Positions 52,067 through 60,316 are shown, counted from the first letter of the stretch. The stretch is 64,000 nucleotides of DNA from Streptomyces sp. NBC_01255 (GCF_036226445.1 NZ_CP108475.1:74004-138003), one strand, 5' to 3'. Numbers and translations are program-made. Notes: generated by a model from the sequence alone, not told the origin.

Positions 52067-52621
52067 GTGGGCGAGATCGACGACGCGATCGAGCGCGCCG
52101 ACCAGGAGGCGTTCACCAAGGACCCGCCCAAGACCCTCAAGGGCCAGGTCGGCTTCCTGCGTAAGTACCTCAGCTCCCAGGAAATCGGCGAGGAAGCCGG
52201 AGTCACGGCCGACTCCGTCAACCGATATCGGCGCGGGGCCCGCAAGCACGCCCGCCCGGACGTCGCCGCGAAGATCGAGGCGATGGTCCGCGAGCGCTGG
52301 CAGCCGCTGGTGCGCAAGCGCCGGCAGAAGAAGGCCGCCACCACCGGCGGGCTCACGGTCGAGACCCGGGCCCGGTTCGGCTACACGGCACCGGTCGGCA
52401 CCACCGACGACGGACGCTTCCGCCGCCTCACCGTGCACCTCCCTCCGACGTACGCCCAGCGCCTGTTCGACGCCCGCGACGAGGGAGCCAGCGACCAGGA
52501 CATGCGCAAAATCATCGCCGAAGGATTTAAGGAGGTGTATTTCCAGGACGGCGGCGGTCGCGCTATGGGACTGTCGGACGTGGAAATCAACGACATCGAC
52601 TACCTGGATCTCGACTACTAA
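52067..52621 (+). CDS. tpg: telomere terminal protein Tpg, 184 aa
   Basis: GTG 52067 with GGGGAG six bases upstream, three bases after tap. The length is exactly the usual 184-185. Recognisable blocks: DDAIERADQEAFTKDPP, an HTH (GEEAGVTADSVNRYRRG), RWQPLVRKRRQKKAATTGG, TVETRARFGYTAPVGTTDD and the end DIDYLDLDY. Tpg becomes covalently linked to the 5' ends and primes telomere patching. Strong proof of a linear replicon. Confidence 0.96.
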   Translation: MGEIDDAIERADQEAFTKDPPKTLKGQVGFLRKYLSSQEIGEEAGVTADSVNRYRRGARKHARPDVAAKIEAMVRERWQPLVRKRRQKKAATTGGLTVETRARFGYTAPVGTTDDGRFRRLTVHLPPTYAQRLFDARDEGASDQDMRKIIAEGFKEVYFQDGGGRAMGLSDVEINDIDYLDLDY

Positions 52622-52891
52622 ATAGGAGCGAAAGCGTGACCGCTGAATTCCCGCCCATGTGCCGAAGCGCGGTAGGTGTCACCTGAGCGCGACAGTTGTC
52701 ACCCACCGCCCGGAGCGACACCCGTGACGTCGGGGACGCCCGCGCCGAGGGGATCGGCTCGTCCAGGCCCTTCGGGCCGGGCCTGGTCTCTCGCCCCGCT
52801 CGGGGATGCTGGGAGGAATCGGCGGCGGCCTGGGCATCCTGCTCGCGAGCAAGCCCGGCGGCGGCCTGCTCGGCCATCTTTGTCGCGCCTC
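52622..52891. other. gap with a truncated frame after tpg and IS-end-like repeats
   Basis: AGGAGCG then a GTG at 52636 opens VTAEFPPMCRSAVGVT and stops after 16 codons, as if a third operon gene was cut. The cut lies at GGTGTCACC ... GTTGTCACC repeats (52676-52703), resembling an insertion-sequence end. On the minus strand a frame [20 protein letters not shown] begins 12 bases after rpsJ but runs antisense to tpg, so only its first part could be real. Confidence 0.4.
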
Positions 52892-53203
52892 TCAGAGCTT
52901 GATCTCGATGTCGACGCCGGCCGGCAGGTCGAGGTGCATCAGCGAGTCGACGGTCTTCGGGGTCGGATCGAGGATGTCGATCAGACGCTTGTGCGTGCGC
53001 ATCTCGAAGTGCTCGCGCGAGTCCTTGTACTTGTGCGGCGACTTGATGACGCAGTACACGTTCTTCTCAGTGGGCAGCGGCACCGGGCCCGCGACCGACG
53101 CACCAGTGCGGGTCACCGTCTCGACGATCTTCTTCGCCGAGGAGTCAATCAGTTCGTGGTCGTAGGCCTTGAGCCGGATGCGGATCTTCTGTCGCGTCGG
53201 CAT
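52892..53203 (-). CDS. rpsJ: 30S ribosomal protein S10 (extra copy), 103 aa
   Basis: ATG 53203 (AGGCGG upstream) gives 103 residues, the normal S10 length; an in-frame ATG at 53263 would add a 20-residue lead. The sequence is full and typical: [73 protein letters not shown]10 sits in the 30S head and is also NusE in transcription antitermination. It stands alone here, without the S10 operon, close to the telomere genes. Confidence 0.95.
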   Translation of the reverse strand: MPTRQKIRIRLKAYDHELIDSSAKKIVETVTRTGASVAGPVPLPTEKNVYCVIKSPHKYKDSREHFEMRTHKRLIDILDPTPKTVDSLMHLDLPAGVDIEIKL

Positions 53204-53278
53204 ATGTGCCGCCTGAGTGTCCCGGCGGGCCGGGATCTCCTCTGGCTCCTTAGGTTGGTTCATCGAGGGGCCTGCCCG

Positions 53279-53950
53279 TTACCTTGCACTGATTGAGGCC
53301 GCGACCACGAAGGCCGCTTCGAGGCCCAGAAGGACGACACCGGCAAAGAACACCCACACACGTTTCTTGATCTCTACGGCGTTGTCATCCACGGCACGCA
53401 CCATGCCTTTTGCAGCACCCCATAGGATCTTGTGCTCATAATCCTGCGCGTTCAGGATTCCCTTTGGGTCTGGCCCGAAATGCCAATCCCTGTTCGGCGA
53501 CAGAACGTATGTGACGCAAGCAAGAATAAGGAGGATGAAGGTGACGACGCAGATCGCAAACCAGATCGGCAATGGATGTTCTTTGCCAAAACCGAAAAAC
53601 GAGGAGAATGACCCCACCAGCGCGGCAATTGTGATCAGCCCCATTGCCCGATTCTTCAGATTTGTCAGTACGCTATCTTGCTGAGAGAGTGCGTACTGAG
53701 CGGCGTCGTAAGCGATCTTGTACTTCCCAGGAGATCCCACGGCAGCCCCGGCAGCCTCTTCCTCCGTGATCGGTTGGGCTGCGTGCCGATGCTGAAGAAG
53801 CGCCTCCTTGAGTCTCGAAAGGTTGGTTCCCTTCCTTGGAGGCATGGGCGGGGGTTCTTCGAGAGGGGCCGGAGGCTTGGCGTCAGAAATTTTGGCCGGC
53901 AGCGGCGTCGGCGGGTTGGGCCTCCGACGCGAATTCCTGACCACCTGCAT
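53279..53950 (-). CDS. membrane protein with three hydrophobic helices (SLATT-like?), 223 aa
   Basis: ATG 53950 or GTG 53944 (GGGAGAG just upstream). A proline-rich cytoplasmic lead, then YALSQQDSVLTNLKNRAMGL followed by a membrane hairpin (ITIAALVGSFSSFFG; IWFAICVVTFILLILACV), a soluble loop and a last helix (VWVFFAGVVLLGLEAAFV). This pattern recalls membrane-effector proteins of nucleotide-signalling defence (SLATT/Pycsar-like), tentative. Lower GC than its neighbours, so probably acquired separately. Confidence 0.6.
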   Translation of the reverse strand: MQVVRNSRRRPNPPTPLPAKISDAKPPAPLEEPPPMPPRKGTNLSRLKEALLQHRHAAQPITEEEAAGAAVGSPGKYKIAYDAAQYALSQQDSVLTNLKNRAMGLITIAALVGSFSSFFGFGKEHPLPIWFAICVVTFILLILACVTYVLSPNRDWHFGPDPKGILNAQDYEHKILWGAAKGMVRAVDDNAVEIKKRVWVFFAGVVLLGLEAAFVVAASISAR

Positions 53951-54452
53951 CTCTCCCTTGTAGAGATCACCAAACAGCCGAAGCTGGGCTCTTCCAGCCC
54001 GAGACGGCATCTGTTCCCGGTGAGCGGGGAGGCAAGCCAGGCAGGGGCCTAATCCACCCTGTTGCTGCACAGACCTTCTCCTGTGATGAGAGGGGCGTGG
54101 TCGTCGGCACGTATGTGGAAGCAGCCTGAAAGCACAGCAACCAGACGATCAGCGCCGAGCATGGTGCGGCTGTGGCAGCGAAATCGGCTGGCCCAGCCGG
54201 TGACAAGTTCCCTGCTTGCCGTGCGGCTGGTGACAACAAGCGCGCCGATCCGGTGACACCCGCGGTGCATCGTCCGCTCGGAACGGCAGGTCGGCGGGTG
54301 CTGGCGGTGACATCTACCATGCGTCGGCACAGCCCATCGACCGCGACAAGAGCCCGCTGTTCGACGCCGACCACGACCCGGTCCGCGTCGCCGACGCGCT
54401 GCGCCGCAGCCCGCACTTCGTCGCCGCCGACGCTGACCCCGGCGGCGACACG

Positions 54453-54884
54453 GTGTGGTTCACCACCGAGGCCGGCATCAACTACACGCTGACCTTCACG
54501 GACCCGGAGCCCACCGACGACGACCTGCTGCCCGAGCCGGTGCTCACCGAGGCCATCGCCGCAGCGATCCTCAACCACCCCGGCTTCGTCATCGCGGATG
54601 CGGACTCACCGCGCGAGGACACCATCACCATCCAGACCCGCAACCAGGTGCGCCACCTCCTGGTCCTGGGCATCCACCGCGGCCACGCCCTTGCCCCGGA
54701 AGACCTGTCCACCCCGGCCGTCGACATCGCCCTCGCCGCCGACAAGCTGCTCGCCAGCGACCCGAGCGACTCTGAACGCGCCACGGCCGAACTCCTCAAC
54801 TACGTGGCCGCCACCTGGGACAAGCAGGACCTCCCGCTGCGCGAGCACGCCCAGGCCGTCGCCCGTACTCTGCGCACCCGGTAG
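54453..54884 (+). pseudogene. gene with damaged 5' end, 143 codons from GTG 54453
   Basis: The frame from GTG 54453 (WFTTEAGINYTLTFTDPEP ... LLNYVAATWDKQDLPLREH) is clearly coding. The same frame is also coding upstream to about 54306 (DIYHASAQPIDRDKSPLFDA, DHDPVRVADALRRSPHFVAA) but no ATG, GTG or TTG occurs there before an upstream TGA. So the original start has been lost or sits in a recombined segment. A product could still start at 54453. Function unknown; it precedes a toxin-antitoxin pair. Confidence 0.6.
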
Positions 54885-54960
54885 GAGGGATCACCGCATG
54901 TCCGCTTCCACGGCCCACCGGCGCGCGTACCGTGAGGTGACGACCCGCCGGGAGGACCAG

Positions 54961-55266
54961 ATGAGCGCGCAGCCCGACCACGCACCCGTCACGCCGTACG
55001 CCCCCGCGCCCGGGGCGCCGGCCGAACTCCTCGCCCAGCTGCGCGCCGACCGGCGGGCCGCGCAGTGGGTGCCGGCCTTCGAGCGGGAGTGGACGGTCGC
55101 CCTCGAGGAATCCCGCGCCACGTTCTCCCTCGCCGCGCTGTACGAGGTTGTCCAGGAGTGGCAGGGCCGCCTCGCCTCCGCCCCGGCCGTCGACGCGTTC
55201 GTCGCCTCCGGCTACGACGACAGCGAGTTCATCGACATGGCGGAGGTACGGGGAAGGCGCCGGTGA
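54961..55266 (+). CDS. DUF6247-like protein, likely antitoxin, 101 aa
   Basis: ATG 54961 has GGGAGG five bases upstream; ATG 54898 (GGAGG upstream) is an alternative. PAELLAQLRADRRAAQWVPA, FEREWTVALEESRATFSLAA and YEVVQEWQGRLA are the core helices. This protein type is regularly found just before RelE-like genes in Streptomyces. Its stop overlaps the toxin start. Confidence 0.75.
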   Translation: MSAQPDHAPVTPYAPAPGAPAELLAQLRADRRAAQWVPAFEREWTVALEESRATFSLAALYEVVQEWQGRLASAPAVDAFVASGYDDSEFIDMAEVRGRRR

Positions 55267-55526
55267 CCGCACAACAGCCGTACGCAGTCTGCTTCTCCGC
55301 CCCGGCCGCAAAGGTCCTTGCCACCCTGCCCGAGCACGTCGAAGACATGGTGTGGGACGTCCTGGACGCCGCCGCCGGCGACCCGTCGGGCTTCCACCAG
55401 TGGAACGCCGACGACCCCGAGGGCGAGGACGTCCGCCACGCCTCCGTCGGCCAGCTCTCCCTCACCTACTGGGTGAACCGTCCGCTGCGTCGCCTGTCCA
55501 TCCTCACCATCACCTGGCTCGGATAG
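55263..55526 (+). CDS. RelE/ParE-type toxin, 87 aa
   Basis: GTG 55263 overlaps the antitoxin stop (GTGA). VCFSAPAAKVLATLPEHVED, MVWDVLDAAAGDPSGF and LSLTYWVNRPLRRLSILTIT follow the RelE-like helix-helix-beta order with C-terminal basic strand. RelE enzymes cut mRNA on the ribosome; ParE blocks gyrase; which applies cannot be told. May stabilise the plasmid. A strong terminator follows. Confidence 0.85.
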   Translation: MTAQQPYAVCFSAPAAKVLATLPEHVEDMVWDVLDAAAGDPSGFHQWNADDPEGEDVRHASVGQLSLTYWVNRPLRRLSILTITWLG

Positions 55527-55539
55527 CCACCCGTGCAGG

Positions 55540-55578
55540 CGCCCTGACCCCGGCATCGCAACTGCCGGGGTCAGGGCG
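55540..55578. terminator. 16-bp perfect terminator hairpin
   Basis: CGCCCTGACCCCGGCA (55540-55555) pairs with TGCCGGGGTCAGGGCG (55563-55578) and is followed by TTTCC. It lies between the toxin gene and a convergent gene. Confidence 0.85.
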
Positions 55579-55614
55579 TTTCCGATCGTATCCACGGCCG
55601 TATCCGCGAAGTAG

Positions 55615-56112
55615 TCACCAGCTGCCACGGGGGCGTTCGGCACCGAACTGGACCTCGCGCAGACACTCCCGGCAGCTCGGCAGGCCCTTCACCCGCCAGC
55701 CTTCCTCTGCCGACCACCTGAAATCGCACAGCGAAGTGAGCAGGTCCGTGGAATCGTCGTCGGTGGCGTGGGAGCCGTAGCCCGGAACGTTCCACGTGAC
55801 CGCCGTCCCGCCGTCGTACGGGGCGCCCTCCGGCCATTCGTAGACGTCCTCGGTGGTAGTGCAGCGCAGCCGGAAGTCGGGGCCCTCCCAGCGGGTGCCC
55901 TGCCGGGCCTCGGTGCCCGCATCGACGGCGTCGGCCAGGCGCTCGAAGGACAGGTCGTAGTCGTCCATGTGGGCCCAGCTGCCCGGCTCCCGCGTGCGGA
56001 CCAGCGAGCGGAACTCCAGCAGCAGACGCTCCAGGTCGTGCCGCCTGACTCGGACGGTGTCGGTCTCCGGGTCGTATCCGTACGGGCTCTCGGTGCCAGT
56101 CTTCCTTGGCAT
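55615..56112 (-). CDS. hypothetical protein downstream of ParB-like gene, 165 aa
   Basis: ATG 56112 with GGAG seven bases upstream, 11 bp after the ParB-like gene. N-terminal helices (RHDLERLLLEFRSLVRTREP, DDYDLSFERLADAVDA), a beta-like centre (FRLRCTTTEDVYEWP) and CRECLREVQFG near the end. Unknown family; operon with the ParB-like protein. Confidence 0.7.
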   Translation of the reverse strand: MPRKTGTESPYGYDPETDTVRVRRHDLERLLLEFRSLVRTREPGSWAHMDDYDLSFERLADAVDAGTEARQGTRWEGPDFRLRCTTTEDVYEWPEGAPYDGGTAVTWNVPGYGSHATDDDSTDLLTSLCDFRWSAEEGWRVKGLPSCRECLREVQFGAERPRGSW

Positions 56113-56123
56113 CGCGCTTCTCC

Positions 56124-56717
56124 TCATCCGCTGGCGGTGCCGAGAACGGGAGCCTTGCGGCTGCGGCGAGTGGTGACCATCTGCCGGGCCGCCACGATGC
56201 CGAGGGTGTTGTCCTCAAGGGCTGCCTGCTGGTCAGGAGTCAGTTTCAGAAGCGCCAGGCGCTGAGAGGCCGTCGCCGGGCTCCACCCCAGACTTCGGGC
56301 GAAGGCGTTCTGGCTTTGCGTCTGTCCCGGCGCGTTGAGCGCGGCACGGAACAGCTGCGCCTCATCCAGCGGCCCCAGGTGATCGTCGTGACTATGTCTG
56401 CGTAGTACGAAGGCGGCGATGGAGTCAGGAGGCATGCAACGAACCCATACGGGGACATGGGACAGTCCGAGGGCTCGCGCAGCCTCCAGCCAGTGATAGT
56501 CGCTGATCGCCACGTAGGAGAAGCGCCGCGGGACAGAGTTGGTCTGGCGCGGCAATCTCTGCAGATAGTCGTCGCGAGAGACCACCGTGATGGGATGTTC
56601 CAGCCCGTACTTGACCACAGACTCCATGAGCCGCGCCGCCTTGGCCGGGTTGTGGCGGGGGCGCTCAGGCCACGAGATCACCTCGGATGCGGGCTGTTCT
56701 TCGATCAGTCTCGTCAC
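56124..56717 (-). CDS. ParB/Spo0J-like protein, 197 aa
   Basis: GTG 56717 chosen as the first start in the coding part; no strong ribosome site. RPRHNPAKAARLMESVVKYG and LEHPITVV with YHWLEAARALGLSHVPVWVR form the ParB nuclease-fold N-domain; the HTH is NAFARSLGWSPATASQRLAL. Such proteins bind centromere-like sites with ParA in partition, or act as regulators. No ParA is visible, so a regulatory role is possible. Confidence 0.8.
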   Translation of the reverse strand: MTRLIEEQPASEVISWPERPRHNPAKAARLMESVVKYGLEHPITVVSRDDYLQRLPRQTNSVPRRFSYVAISDYHWLEAARALGLSHVPVWVRCMPPDSIAAFVLRRHSHDDHLGPLDEAQLFRAALNAPGQTQSQNAFARSLGWSPATASQRLALLKLTPDQQAALEDNTLGIVAARQMVTTRRSRKAPVLGTASG

Positions 56718-56784
56718 ACCGTGACCAACGACCAGGCCCTTCCCCTGGCTTAGGCCATCTGGGTCTGCCTCACGGTGTCGCCGG

Positions 56785-57637
56785 TGTCCTCTGACACCGA
56801 ACCCGGACCGTTTGCCACTGAACTTGGACTTATTCGAAGATGCCGGTGACCACACTTATGCCAGGGACGATGGAGAGCGACTGACGAACTTCTGGAGACA
56901 GAGGGATCCATGCTGTGCGCGTGGGCTCCTCGTTGATGAGGACGGGGTCTTGAACGATTTGGATGGCCAAGCCGGCCCCCGCGGCGCCTACGTGCCAGCC
57001 CCAGTGCTTGTAGAGGGAGACGAGATCATGTCGGCCGGGCGCGATGTTGGCTATGACGATCCGGAATTCCCTCTCCTGATACCACTCGATGAACGTCTCG
57101 GCTAGCCGCCGCCCCAGACCCTCCCCACGACGGTCCGCACGTACCGCAAGCAAGTCCAGGAGGGCCATGCGACGAATGATCATTTCGCGTGAAACGCTCA
57201 GGTCGTCCAGATCCATGGCCAGGGCGGCTCCGGCCACGACGGCGATCACTTCACCGTCCGATTCCGCGACCAACGCCAAGGCGAACTGGTTCTCGGCAGT
57301 CGGGCCGTCCAGGTGATCGCCCAGTTTCTCCGCCGGGAACGGTTCGGCAGCTTCCCTGCATAGCTCCATGACGGTCGGGACGTCGTTGCGGATGATCGGG
57401 CGCACCATCACAACAGGCGGCTGCTCGGCGCGTTCGGCCTGCCGGCCAGAGCCGTGGTCCATCAAGCCCCCGTGAAGAGTCGGTGGAAACGGGAGCCCAG
57501 CACGGCTGTGCCCGCCGTGGGAGGGGTTGGCGACAAGGGCATGACTGCACCGTACCGGGTAGCTGCGCCGAGTCCTGCGCTGACCTGGAGCGGTCCAACT
57601 TCACTGGCAATCGGTCCAGGTTCGGTGCCAGAGGACA
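56785..57637. mobile_element. 853-bp element with IS21-like inverted ends enclosing a GNAT gene
   Basis: The left end (56785-56829) begins TGTCCTCTGACACCGAACC; the right end (57593-57637), read inwards, begins TGTCCTCTGGCACCGAACC. Over 45 bp the two match at about 40 positions, each with internal GGACCG/TTGGAC repeats typical of IS21-family ends. No istA/istB is present; the cargo is one acetyltransferase gene whose stop touches the left repeat. No clear target duplication was seen. Confidence 0.6.
56830..57462 (-). CDS. GNAT acetyltransferase inside the inverted repeats, 210 aa
   Basis: ATG 57462 with GGGGG five bases upstream; internal ATG at MVRPII is an alternative. ALLDLLAVRADRRGEGLGRR is the acetyl-CoA-binding motif A (RxxGxGxxL); FRIVIANIAPGRHDLVSLYK and HWGWHVGAAGAG complete the fold. 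The substrate is unknown. The gene fills the mobile element, so it may be spread by it. Confidence 0.85.
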   Translation of the reverse strand: MDHGSGRQAERAEQPPVVMVRPIIRNDVPTVMELCREAAEPFPAEKLGDHLDGPTAENQFALALVAESDGEVIAVVAGAALAMDLDDLSVSREMIIRRMALLDLLAVRADRRGEGLGRRLAETFIEWYQEREFRIVIANIAPGRHDLVSLYKHWGWHVGAAGAGLAIQIVQDPVLINEEPTRTAWIPLSPEVRQSLSIVPGISVVTGIFE

Positions 57638-57676
57638 GACAGCCAGCCTCCGCGCCAGGCGGCGAGCCTGTGAGGT

Positions 57677-57711
57677 CTGTGAGCCTCACACCCTGTTTTC
57701 CCAGGTAGACG
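57677..57711 (+). repeat. 35-bp direct repeat, copy 1
   Basis: Begins CTGTGAGCCTCACACCCTG and ends CCCAGGTAGACG. Matches 60282-60316 at 34 of 35 bases. Contains the small palindrome TGTGA-GCC-TCACA. Confidence 0.8.
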
Positions 57712-57741
57712 CGCTGGGCTGTGAGGGGGTGAGGCGAGGGT

Positions 57742-58749
57742 TCACGTCGCGCTGTCCACCGCAGCGTGCATCGCGGCCGGTCGGCCGACCTGCACGTTGC
57801 TGCGGCCGAGCTGCCACCTGCCGGGCTCGACCTGGTGGAACGCGGGGAAGCGGTGCAGGAGCCGGCTGAGCCCGTCCATCTGTCGCCGGTGCGGTTCCGC
57901 GAGCGGCAAGGACAGCTTCTGAAGGATCGTGGTCCGGGTCAGCGGCTCCGGCGACCGGGCAAGCGTACGAGCGACCTGGGAGAGCAGGTCTACACCCGGC
58001 ACACCGTGCTCGACTTCCTTCCACGCCGCCTCGTGCTTCTGGTGCTCGGCGAAGGGCATGCCGAACACGGTCGCCAGGGTCTTGCCGGCCTCCGCCCACG
58101 CCGCGCGGGTCTCCGGCTTGAGCCGTCCCCGGACCCGGTGCGCACCGAAAGCGACCGTCGCGGCGGCGACCGCCGCGGCAACGGGGTGCCCCCGGGCGAG
58201 GCGGGCCAGCTGGGCTACTCCGCCGCTGGCGTGCAGGGTGAGCGTGATGTTGACCCGGACCTTGCTCTCGGCGCCGCCGAGCTTGCCCAGCCCGGCCCGC
58301 ACCTTCCGCCAGTCCTGGGCCGCGATGCCGTGCCGGACCAGGTCCCGGTCCTCGGCGAGCAGCACCACGGGCCCGATCAGGCCCGTGAGCTGGGCGGCGC
58401 CGATATCGCTGAGGTCCTCGTGGGCGATCTTGTCGGCGGCCGGGGTCATCGGAAGGCCGGTGGTGGGCACGACGTGCAGCAGCGGTATGTACTCCCGCCA
58501 CCACAGGGCCTCGGCGGCATAGAAGTCGAACGCTCCGCCTTCCCTCTTCCGGTCGGCGAGCACGCGGGGCACCTCCGCCCAGACGTAGTGCGGGATGAAG
58601 CCGCGCAGCGTGCCGTGCTGCATCCCGGCCAGGATCGAGGAGGGCACGCCCCGGCCCAGTGCCGAGATGACGTCGGAGGTGAGGACCGAGGTGTCGAAGA
58701 CGCCCAGCCGGAACGATCCGGTGAGAGGCGGGGTGACCTGGCTGTTCAT
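57742..58749 (-). CDS. PIN-domain protein with C-terminal extension, 335 aa
   Basis: ATG 58749; TAGGCT lies six bases upstream, so it may be leaderless. VFDTSVLTSDV (residues 17-27) carries the first PIN aspartate; LLAEDRDLVRHG near 130 supplies a later acid. A hydrophobic run (GHPVAAAVAAATVAFGA) and a helical/winged tail (LTRTTILQKLSLPLAE) follow, longer than a simple VapC. Probable RNase; the 35-bp repeats flank it. Confidence 0.7.
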   Translation of the reverse strand: MNSQVTPPLTGSFRLGVFDTSVLTSDVISALGRGVPSSILAGMQHGTLRGFIPHYVWAEVPRVLADRKREGGAFDFYAAEALWWREYIPLLHVVPTTGLPMTPAADKIAHEDLSDIGAAQLTGLIGPVVLLAEDRDLVRHGIAAQDWRKVRAGLGKLGGAESKVRVNITLTLHASGGVAQLARLARGHPVAAAVAAATVAFGAHRVRGRLKPETRAAWAEAGKTLATVFGMPFAEHQKHEAAWKEVEHGVPGVDLLSQVARTLARSPEPLTRTTILQKLSLPLAEPHRRQMDGLSRLLHRFPAFHQVEPGRWQLGRSNVQVGRPAAMHAAVDSAT

Positions 58750-58952
58750 AACCGGAGCCTAGGACGCGACAGGTCCGGCGGTGCGGGATTCTCGGAAGGT
58801 CCCACACCAGGGAGGCAGGCACGGTCGCAAGGGCTATCCACGGACTGGTGAGCGACAGATGACCGTGGGATTCCGGACGGTTGCAGGAAAGCTCCTCCCA
58901 CGGGCCGCGGCCGTCCCTAGGGTCGGGTGCAGTCGATGGGGAGGAAGCACTG

Positions 58953-59324
58953 ATGAGCCATGACTCCGAGGACCTGGTCCGCGCCAGCCGCGTGCTGAAC
59001 GAGACGCTCGCCCTGCTTCAGAGCGAGCACAAGCGCCTGGAGCACCAGTACCGAGGACAGATCTACGAAGGGGCCCAGGGCGCGGGCGGTCCCGTGCAGA
59101 CCCTCCACGGGATCAACGATCTGGTGACCGGCGTCCACGATCAGCTCGCCTCGATCGCCCTGTGCGCCGGATACACCTCCCTCGGCCTCGAGGAGCCGGC
59201 TGACCGCGCGCGAGCGCGAGCACACAGTCAGCCTGGCTCTGTCCACGAGAAGGAGCAGCAATTCGACGTCGGTTGGGGAGGCGCTCTCGACCTGGGAGCG
59301 CATCGCAGTGTTCACCAGAACTGA
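58953..59324 (+). CDS. small helical protein, 123 aa
   Basis: ATG 58953 with GGGAGGAAG upstream. Helical first 85 residues (VLNETLALLQSEHKRLEHQY, GINDLVTGVHDQLASIALCA), then a tail of different composition (RARAHSQPGSVHEKEQQF) that may reflect a frameshift or fusion. No known family. Confidence 0.6.
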   Translation: MSHDSEDLVRASRVLNETLALLQSEHKRLEHQYRGQIYEGAQGAGGPVQTLHGINDLVTGVHDQLASIALCAGYTSLGLEEPADRARARAHSQPGSVHEKEQQFDVGWGGALDLGAHRSVHQN

Positions 59325-59418
59325 CAGCACCGGGCCTTCCTCCCCACATGGCCGTCGTGAAGCGTGACGGGGCTCCCTGACCTTGATCTTCGCGCGGCGC
59401 CCCGGTCATGATCACCCC

Positions 59419-59949
59419 ATGAGTGGGCACTCGGTAACCTTGGACAAGATCGTTTTGGAAGACTGGCCAGCCGTTCACTCGTGGGCGTGCCTCCCGGAGG
59501 TGTGCCGCTATCAGTCCTGGGGGCCGAACACAGAGGCCCAGACGCAGGACTTCGTGGACTCTGCGGTCAGGGCCTGGTCGGGCACCCCTCAGCGCCGGTT
59601 CCCCTACGTCGCCCGCGTCGGGCGGGATGTGGTCGGCATGGGTGAGCTGCATGTCCGCAGCCAGAAGCACCGCCAGGGCGAGATCTCATACATCGTGCAT
59701 CCCCGGGTATGGGGGCAGGGCATCGGCACGGAAATAGGCCGGCAGCTGCTCGCGCACGGGTTCGGCGAGTTGGGGCTCCATCGGATCCACGCCACCTGTG
59801 ACCCGAGGAATCTCGGCTCCTCCCGAGTGCTGTCCAAGATCGGCATGACGCATGAGGGATGCCTGCGCGACACCGCGCTGCTCCACGACGGCTGGCGAGA
59901 CTCCATGATCTTCAGCAGTCTCGAAGAGGAATGGCGCTCCACTGCGTAG
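59419..59949 (+). CDS. RimJ/RimL-type GNAT acetyltransferase, 176 aa
   Basis: ATG 59419. ISYIVHPRVWGQGIGTEIGR is the acetyl-CoA motif, then LGLHRIHATCDPRNLGSSRV and LSKIGMTHEGCLRDTALLHD, the classical RimL-like order. These enzymes acetylate protein N-termini or small amines such as antibiotics. Unrelated in detail to the other GNAT at 56830. Confidence 0.9.
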   Translation: MSGHSVTLDKIVLEDWPAVHSWACLPEVCRYQSWGPNTEAQTQDFVDSAVRAWSGTPQRRFPYVARVGRDVVGMGELHVRSQKHRQGEISYIVHPRVWGQGIGTEIGRQLLAHGFGELGLHRIHATCDPRNLGSSRVLSKIGMTHEGCLRDTALLHDGWRDSMIFSSLEEEWRSTA

Positions 59950-60089
59950 CCCCCCTGCGGGGTGCTGTCGTTTCTCGTGAACATCGACCTTGGCGCCGAC
60001 CGGGTGCCTTCCAAACCCGTGAACAACTGACTTCACGACGCGTGAACAAAGCCAGTCAGCCGCTCTGCGTCCCCTCCGGCACGAACCGC

Positions 60090-60287
60090 ATGGCCCGCCC
60101 CCTTGGCGAGGACACGGTGCGCGCGCTCCAGCTGCTGCGCGAGCTCGACGACTTCTTCGACGACGATTTCGCCGCCGAGATCGACGAGGCCCTCGCCGCC
60201 CCGCAGGCAACGTACCCGCCGACCGACTGGGACGCGTACCACAAAGAGGTGAAGCACAAGATGCGAGAAAAGGCCGGCAGGCTGTGA
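60090..60287 (+). CDS. small acidic protein, 65 aa
   Basis: ATG 60090 (GTG 60042 is an alternative). RALQLLRELDDFFDDDFAAE and IDEALAAPQATYPPTDWDAY are helical and acidic, ending KHKMREKAGRL. Could be an antitoxin-like or regulatory peptide. Its stop codon lies within the second 35-bp direct repeat. Confidence 0.55.
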   Translation: MARPLGEDTVRALQLLRELDDFFDDDFAAEIDEALAAPQATYPPTDWDAYHKEVKHKMREKAGRL

Positions 60288-60316
60288 GCCTCACACCCTG
60301 TTTCCCCAGGTAGACG
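60282..60316 (+). repeat. 35-bp direct repeat, copy 2
   Basis: One mismatch to the copy at 57677-57711, same orientation, 2605 bp apart. The pair brackets the PIN gene, the helical protein, the RimL-type gene and the small acidic protein. Confidence 0.8.

Noticed and set aside
52587..52877. Minus-strand 96-codon frame after rpsJ
   Set aside because: Only the first ~25 residues look coding and the frame runs antisense into tpg, so at most a truncated gene start; kept only as a note in the gap entry.
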